Shown here in pieces: positions 59,874-64,000 of a stretch of DNA of 64,000 nt (position 1 is the stretch's first letter; each line of letters starts with the position of its first letter). Made by a program: the position numbers and the translations under genes. The notes under the pieces are model-generated. The model made no database searches. It saw only the letters and a list, made by a program, of their open reading frames with translations, and was not told the DNA's origin. The DNA comes from Mangrovibacter yixingensis. GTDB lineage: Bacteria > Pseudomonadota > Gammaproteobacteria > Enterobacterales > Enterobacteriaceae. The stretch covers positions 310,001 through 374,000 of the forward strand of contig NZ_JAIVKM010000001.1 in assembly GCF_020523985.1 (NCBI RefSeq). The letters are read 5' to 3'.

Positions 59874-61862
59874 ATGAGTTACCAGGTACTGGCGCGTAAA
59901 TGGCGCCCCCAAACATTTGCAGATGTAGTGGGTCAGGAACATGTCCTGACTGCGCTGGCTAATGGCCTGTCATTGGGCCGTATTCATCATGCCTGGCTAT
60001 TTTCAGGCACGCGAGGCGTGGGGAAAACCTCTATTGCCCGCTTGCTTGCGAAGGGACTGAATTGCGAAAAAGGTATAACGGCAACACCTTGTGGTGTTTG
60101 CCAAAACTGCCGGGAAATAGAGCAGGGGCGTTTTGTCGACCTGATAGAAATAGACGCCGCATCCCGAACTAAAGTTGAAGATACACGTGATTTGCTGGAC
60201 AACGTTCAGTACGCACCAACTCGCGGTCGCTTCAAAGTCTACCTGATAGACGAAGTGCACATGCTTTCTCGCCACAGTTTTAATGCGTTACTGAAAACGC
60301 TGGAAGAGCCACCACCGCACGTTAAGTTTTTGTTGGCCACGACGGACCCACAAAAATTACCAGTCACGATCCTGTCCCGCTGCCTGCAGTTTCACCTTAA
60401 GGCGCTGGATGTTGAGCAAATTCGCCACCAACTTGAGCGAATTCTCACCGCAGAGCAGATTGAATTCGAAAACCGTGCATTACAACTGCTTTCACGCGCA
60501 GCAGATGGCAGTTTGCGTGATGCTTTGAGCCTGACAGATCAGGCCATTGCCAGTGGTGAAGGTAAAGTAACTACCCTTGCCGTTAGCACTATGCTGGGCA
60601 CACTGGATGATTTCCAGGCGTTGAATTTACTCGATGCCTTATTACAGGCTGACGGGCAACGGGTGATGACCCAGGTCGCGGAAGCGGGTACGCGCGGAGT
60701 GGAGTGGGAAGCATTACTGGTGGATATGCTCAGCCACTTGCATCGCATCGCCATGTTGCAACTCTCTCCCTCTGTACCGCCTTTGGAAAATGATGCTGAA
60801 GAGCAACGACTGCGTGAACTGGCGCGCCTGATTCCTCCCGGTGATGTTCAGCTCTTTTATCAAACACTGTTGATAGGGCGCAAAGAACTTCCCTGGGCAC
60901 CAGACCGTCGCATGGGCGTTGAAATGGCGCTGTTACGGGCTTTAGCATTCCACCCGCAAGCGCCAATTGCACAGCCAGAACCTTCAGGCCAGTCTGGTCA
61001 GGGCTTGGGTCATTATCCGCAAGCAGAATCTGTTCAATCCGCTCCACATGCCGGGGCTTCTGTGCCACCAGCACCGTCAGCACCACAGGCACCAGTACAA
61101 CAGGCACCAGTACAACATGCTCCGGCCCATGGTGAAGGGCAGGTTTCCAGTGCAGTAAGCCAGGTATTACAGGCGCGCAACCAGTTGCAACGCCAGCAGG
61201 GAGATAACCCATCAAAAAAGCGTGAACCGGCAGCGTCAGGCAGAGCGCGGCCGGTGAACACCTCAGCGCTTGAGCGGCTGGCTGCAGTGACTGATCGCGT
61301 ACAGTCTCGGCCTGCAGCAGAGAGTGCAGCAGCAAAACCGGCCAAAAAAGAAGCGTATCGCTGGAAAGCGCAAAGCGCACCAGCCGTTGCGGCTGAACCG
61401 GTAGCGACGCCAAAAGCACTTCGCAGCGCCCTGGAGCATGAGAAAACGCCGGAACTGGCTATAAAACTTGCTCAGGAAGCGGTAGAACGTGATGAATGGG
61501 CAGCACAAGTGCAACAACTCAATGTGCCAAAATTAGTTCAGCAACTCGCGTTGAATGCATGGCATGAGCAGGAGGGTAACCAGGTGTTATTGCATCTGCG
61601 CCCGAGCCAGCGCCACTTGAATTCAGCTTCTGCCCAGCAAAGTCTGCAAGAAGCAATGCGGGTTCTTACTGGTCAACCCATTGAATTGACCATAATAGAA
61701 GATGATAATCTCGCGCAACGGACGCCACTGGAGTGGCGCCAGGCCATTTATGAAGAAAAACTGGCCCAGGCGCGCGAGGCGATTCTGGCGGATAATAATA
61801 TCCAGACACTTCGGCGTTTCTTCGATGCCGATCTTGACGAAGATAGTATCCGCCCCATTTGA
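59874..61862 (+). CDS. dnaX: DNA polymerase III subunits tau and gamma
   Basis: DnaX forms the clamp loader; full-length tau also tethers the polymerase cores and DnaB. The 662-residue protein has the AAA+ domain with Walker A GTRGVGKT, the zinc cysteines (CEKGITATPCGVCQNC), Walker B YLIDEVHM and the SRC motif. A programmed -1 frameshift at 61214-61220 would yield gamma of 450 residues. The linker after residue 365 is rich in Pro, Ala and Gln with repeated QAPVQ units and is about 19 residues longer than in E. coli, which explains the greater length. ybaB and recR follow in the usual operon. Confidence 0.98.
   Translation: MSYQVLARKWRPQTFADVVGQEHVLTALANGLSLGRIHHAWLFSGTRGVGKTSIARLLAKGLNCEKGITATPCGVCQNCREIEQGRFVDLIEIDAASRTKVEDTRDLLDNVQYAPTRGRFKVYLIDEVHMLSRHSFNALLKTLEEPPPHVKFLLATTDPQKLPVTILSRCLQFHLKALDVEQIRHQLERILTAEQIEFENRALQLLSRAADGSLRDALSLTDQAIASGEGKVTTLAVSTMLGTLDDFQALNLLDALLQADGQRVMTQVAEAGTRGVEWEALLVDMLSHLHRIAMLQLSPSVPPLENDAEEQRLRELARLIPPGDVQLFYQTLLIGRKELPWAPDRRMGVEMALLRALAFHPQAPIAQPEPSGQSGQGLGHYPQAESVQSAPHAGASVPPAPSAPQAPVQQAPVQHAPAHGEGQVSSAVSQVLQARNQLQRQQGDNPSKKREPAASGRARPVNTSALERLAAVTDRVQSRPAAESAAAKPAKKEAYRWKAQSAPAVAAEPVATPKALRSALEHEKTPELAIKLAQEAVERDEWAAQVQQLNVPKLVQQLALNAWHEQEGNQVLLHLRPSQRHLNSASAQQSLQEAMRVLTGQPIELTIIEDDNLAQRTPLEWRQAIYEEKLAQAREAILADNNIQTLRRFFDADLDEDSIRPI
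61198..61255 (+). other. dnaX programmed -1 ribosomal frameshift site
   Basis: All three known elements are present: the internal Shine-Dalgarno AGGGAG (61198-61203), the slippery heptamer AAAAAAG (61214-61220) ten bases on, and a stem of ACCGGC (61226-61231) with GCCGGT (61250-61255) extended by a GCG/CGC pairing. After the slip the ribosome reads GCG and then TGA at 61223-61225, ending gamma with Ala at residue 450. In E. coli the extra residue is Glu. Confidence 0.92.
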
Positions 61863-61944
61863 TGTGCAGGATGCCTGCATAAGTCAACCTTAACTGCCGT
61901 AAACCGCCTGGCGGCTTGCGGCCACAGCCTATAGAGAGAAGCGT

Positions 61945-62274
61945 ATGTTCGGTAAAGGTGGTCTGGGCAATCTGATGAAGCAAGCCCAGCAAATGCAGGA
62001 AAAAATGCAGCAAGTGCAGGAAGAGATCGCCAGCATGGAAGTGACCGGTGAATCCGGTGCCGGCCTGGTAAAAGTGACCATTAATGGTGCACACAACTGC
62101 CGCCGTGTTGAAATCGACCCGAGCCTGTTGGAAGACGACAAAGATATGTTGGAAGACCTGGTTGCAGCAGCATTTAATGATGCGGCTCGTCGGGTAGAAG
62201 AAAACCAGAAAGAGAAAATGGCGTCTGTGTCTTCTGGTATGCAACTGCCGCCTGGCTTTAAGATGCCGTTCTGA
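61945..62274 (+). CDS. ybaB: YbaB/EbfC family nucleoid-associated protein
   Basis: The 109-residue protein is a dimeric 'tweezer' DNA-binding protein with two outer helices ([24 protein letters not shown]) and a small beta sheet. It binds DNA with little sequence preference. A GAGAGAAG site precedes the ATG. Its stop overlaps the recR ATG by one base (TGATG), so the two are coupled. Confidence 0.97.
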   Translation: MFGKGGLGNLMKQAQQMQEKMQQVQEEIASMEVTGESGAGLVKVTINGAHNCRRVEIDPSLLEDDKDMLEDLVAAAFNDAARRVEENQKEKMASVSSGMQLPPGFKMPF

Positions 62275-62879
62275 TGCAAACCAGCCCACTGTTGACACAG
62301 TTAATGGAGGCACTTCGGTGCCTTCCTGGCGTGGGGCCAAAGTCTGCTCAGCGTATGGCTTATACGCTGTTGCAGCGTGACCGCAGCGGGGGAATGCGCC
62401 TGGCGCAGGCGCTGACAAGGGCAATGTCGGAAATTGGTCATTGCGCTGATTGCCGGACCTTTACCGAGCAGGAGGTCTGCCCAATTTGCTCTAACCCTCG
62501 TCGCCAGGAAAATGGCCAGATTTGTGTCGTTGAAAGCCCGGCAGATATCTACGCTATTGAACAAACCGGTCAATTTTCTGGTCGCTATTTTGTGCTGATG
62601 GGGCATCTGTCTCCGTTGGATGGTATTGGCCCGAATGATATTGGTCTGGACAGGCTGGAAGAGCGCCTGGCGAAAGAAAAGATCTCAGAAGTGATCCTGG
62701 CCACGAACCCAACAGTGGAAGGGGAGGCAACGGCCAATTATATTGCTGGCTTGTGTGGGCAATATGGTGTTGAAGCCAGCCGGATTGCCCACGGCGTACC
62801 GGTCGGTGGTGAACTGGAAATGGTAGATGGTACAACGCTTTCTCACTCACTGATTGGCCGACAAAAGATTAGCTTTTAA
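62274..62879 (+). CDS. recR: RecR recombination mediator
   Basis: RecR works with RecO and RecF to load RecA at single-stranded gaps. The 201 residues have the E. coli length: a helix-hairpin-helix ([20 protein letters not shown]), a four-cysteine zinc finger ([20 protein letters not shown]) and a Toprim domain ([20 protein letters not shown] to [16 protein letters not shown]). It is translationally coupled to ybaB. Confidence 0.98.
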   Translation: MQTSPLLTQLMEALRCLPGVGPKSAQRMAYTLLQRDRSGGMRLAQALTRAMSEIGHCADCRTFTEQEVCPICSNPRRQENGQICVVESPADIYAIEQTGQFSGRYFVLMGHLSPLDGIGPNDIGLDRLEERLAKEKISEVILATNPTVEGEATANYIAGLCGQYGVEASRIAHGVPVGGELEMVDGTTLSHSLIGRQKISF

Positions 62880-62883
62880 CCAA

Positions 62884-62909
62884 ACAGAAGCCCTGTTTCA
62901 GGGTTTCTG
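62884..62909 (+). terminator. Hairpin after recR
   Basis: CAGAAGCCCTG and CAGGGTTTCTG pair, with one G-T, around TTT. No long T run follows and the htpG promoter begins at its foot. Confidence 0.65.
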
Positions 62910-62938
62910 CTTGAAATCTTATCCCCCTGACCCCATCT
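62910..62938 (+). promoter_or_regulatory. Sigma-32 heat shock promoter of htpG
   Basis: CTTGAAA at 62910-62916 and CCCCATCT at 62931-62938, 14 bases apart, match the RpoH consensus. It is 57 bases before the htpG ATG. Confidence 0.85.
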
Positions 62939-62994
62939 CCTCCCTCAACACAAATTGTTTATTTTGTTGCCTGAACTGTTGAGGTATCACAACC

Positions 62995-64000
62995 ATGAAA
63001 GGACAAGAGACCCGTGGCTTTCAGTCGGAAGTAAAACAACTTCTGCACCTGATGATCCATTCTCTTTATTCAAATAAAGAAATTTTCCTGCGTGAATTGA
63101 TCTCCAACGCATCCGATGCCGCAGACAAACTGCGTTTTCGCGCGCTCTCCAAACCGGAACTTTATGAAGGTGATGGCGAACTGCGTGTGCGGGTTTCCTG
63201 CGACAAAGAAAAAAGAACCATCACTATTTCAGATAACGGTATTGGTATGAGTCGCGACGAGGTTATCGATCACCTCGGGACTATTGCTAAGTCTGGTACT
63301 AAAGCATTTCTGGAATCCATGGGTTCAGACCAGGCTCAGGACAGCCAGCTCATCGGCCAGTTCGGTGTTGGGTTCTACTCCGCTTTTATCGTGGCCGATA
63401 ACGTGACAGTGCGCACTCGTGCTGCAGGTGCCGGTGCCAGTGAAGGGGTATTCTGGGAATCTGCTGGTGAAGGTGAATACACCGTCGCCGATATTGAAAA
63501 AGCCGATCGCGGTACTGAAATCACTTTGCATTTGCGCGAAGGCGAAGATGAGTTTCTGGATAACTGGCGTATTCGTTCTGTTATCAGCAAATATTCCGAC
63601 CACATCGCGCTGCCAGTTGAAATTGAACAACAGGAAGAAAAAGACGGTGAAACTGTTGTTTCCTGGGAGAAAATCAACAAAGCACAGGCGCTGTGGACGC
63701 GTAACCGCGCGGAAATTAAAGACGAAGAATATACTGAGTTTTATAAACACATCGCCCATGATTTCACCGACCCACTGGCCTGGAGCCATAACCGCGTTGA
63801 AGGTAAACAGGAATACACCAGCCTGTTATACATCCCTTCACAGGCTCCGTGGGATATGTGGAACCGTGACCACAAACATGGCCTGAAATTGTATGTTCAG
63901 CGCGTGTTTATCATGGACGATGCCGAACAGTTCATGCCGAATTATCTGCGCTTTGTGCGCGGCCTGATAGACTCCAGCGACTTACCGCTGAACGTTTCCC
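62995..64000 (+). CDS. htpG: HtpG (bacterial Hsp90) chaperone, partial at window end
   Basis: The first 335 codons of HtpG are visible from ATG 62995; the frame is open to the window end. The N-terminal GHKL ATPase domain shows [24 protein letters not shown] and [16 protein letters not shown], and the start of the middle domain ([21 protein letters not shown]) is present. It is the expected neighbour of recR, driven by a sigma-32 promoter. The ribosome binding site is a GAGG 13 bases upstream. Confidence 0.97.
   Translation, partial: MKGQETRGFQSEVKQLLHLMIHSLYSNKEIFLRELISNASDAADKLRFRALSKPELYEGDGELRVRVSCDKEKRTITISDNGIGMSRDEVIDHLGTIAKSGTKAFLESMGSDQAQDSQLIGQFGVGFYSAFIVADNVTVRTRAAGAGASEGVFWESAGEGEYTVADIEKADRGTEITLHLREGEDEFLDNWRIRSVISKYSDHIALPVEIEQQEEKDGETVVSWEKINKAQALWTRNRAEIKDEEYTEFYKHIAHDFTDPLAWSHNRVEGKQEYTSLLYIPSQAPWDMWNRDHKHGLKLYVQRVFIMDDAEQFMPNYLRFVRGLIDSSDLPLNVS

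Noticed and set aside
60730-61419. 229-residue open frame antisense to dnaX
   Set aside because: It lies over the Pro/Ala/Gln-rich linker, whose composition keeps the opposite strand open; no protein features.
61666-62424. 252-residue open frame antisense to dnaX, ybaB and recR
   Set aside because: It crosses three real genes on the other strand and has low-complexity His/Phe/Leu-rich translation.

Overview
The window is chromosomal DNA from a gammaproteobacterium of the order Enterobacterales. Its backbone follows the conserved cyoA-ampG-yajG-bolA-tig-clpP-clpX-lon-hupB-ppiD-ybaV-fadM-queC ... mdlAB-glnK-amtB-tesB-ybaY-atl-ffs ... ylaC-hha-tomB-acrBAR-mscK-rsmS-priC-ybaN-apt-dnaX-ybaB-recR-htpG order known from E. 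coli. Most encoded proteins match the E. coli proteins closely in length and sequence. It is not E. coli: ybaE and cof are replaced by a cysteine desulfhydrase gene (ccdA) beside its Lrp-type regulator, maa is absent between ylaC and hha, and a block of about 22 kb of accessory genes lies between ffs and ylaC. This combination suggests a plant- or environment-associated enterobacterium, but genus cannot be fixed from the sequence alone.

Positions 1-24300 are core genes. The first codons of cyoA (ubiquinol oxidase) sit at the left edge on the minus strand, followed by ampG and yajG (cell wall), then the protein quality-control run bolA, tig, clpP, clpX, lon, hupB, ppiD with recognisable sigma-32 promoters at clpP and lon. 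Next come ybaV, fadM, queC, the ccdA/ccdR cysteine-detoxification pair, the heterodimeric ABC exporter mdlAB, the sigma-54 driven nitrogen pair glnK-amtB, tesB, ybaY, the alkyltransferase-like gene atl, and the 4.5S signal recognition particle RNA (ffs).

Positions 24300-46750 are accessory. They hold a VirK/DUF535 protein, a lipoprotein with two BamE-like modules, a small ribbon-helix-helix/unknown gene pair, a MocR regulator divergent from a YczE-type membrane protein, a lacI-lacZ pair without lacY, a flavin reductase-like gene and an XRE regulator with two membrane helices. A complete galactan utilisation locus follows: ABC transporter ganEFG+K, periplasmic GH53 endo-galactanase, cytoplasmic GH42 beta-galactosidase, an orphan glucose-type PTS EIIB domain, LamB-like porin ganL and repressor ganR. 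The likely flow is: galactan is cut by the GH53 enzyme in the periplasm after porin entry, oligomers are imported by the ABC system, and the GH42 (and perhaps GH2 LacZ) enzyme releases galactose. LacI and GanR share the same recognition helix, and related dyads lie in front of lacZ, ganE/ganK and ganL/ganR, so the two units may form one regulon.

Positions 46750-64000 return to the core: ylaC with a leader hairpin that can cover its ribosome binding site, the hha-tomB pair, a 1-kb non-coding stretch with a dispersed repeat, acrBAR, mscK, rsmS, priC, ybaN, apt, dnaX with a programmed frameshift site, ybaB-recR, and the first part of htpG behind a sigma-32 promoter.

The most unusual items are the orphan EIIB domain in the gan operon, the shared lac/gan dyads, a dispersed repeat present in two copies with a compensatory base-pair change in its hairpin, a nested inverted-repeat leader of tig, the ylaC leader hairpin, and the unknown small two-gene operon at 26729-27195.
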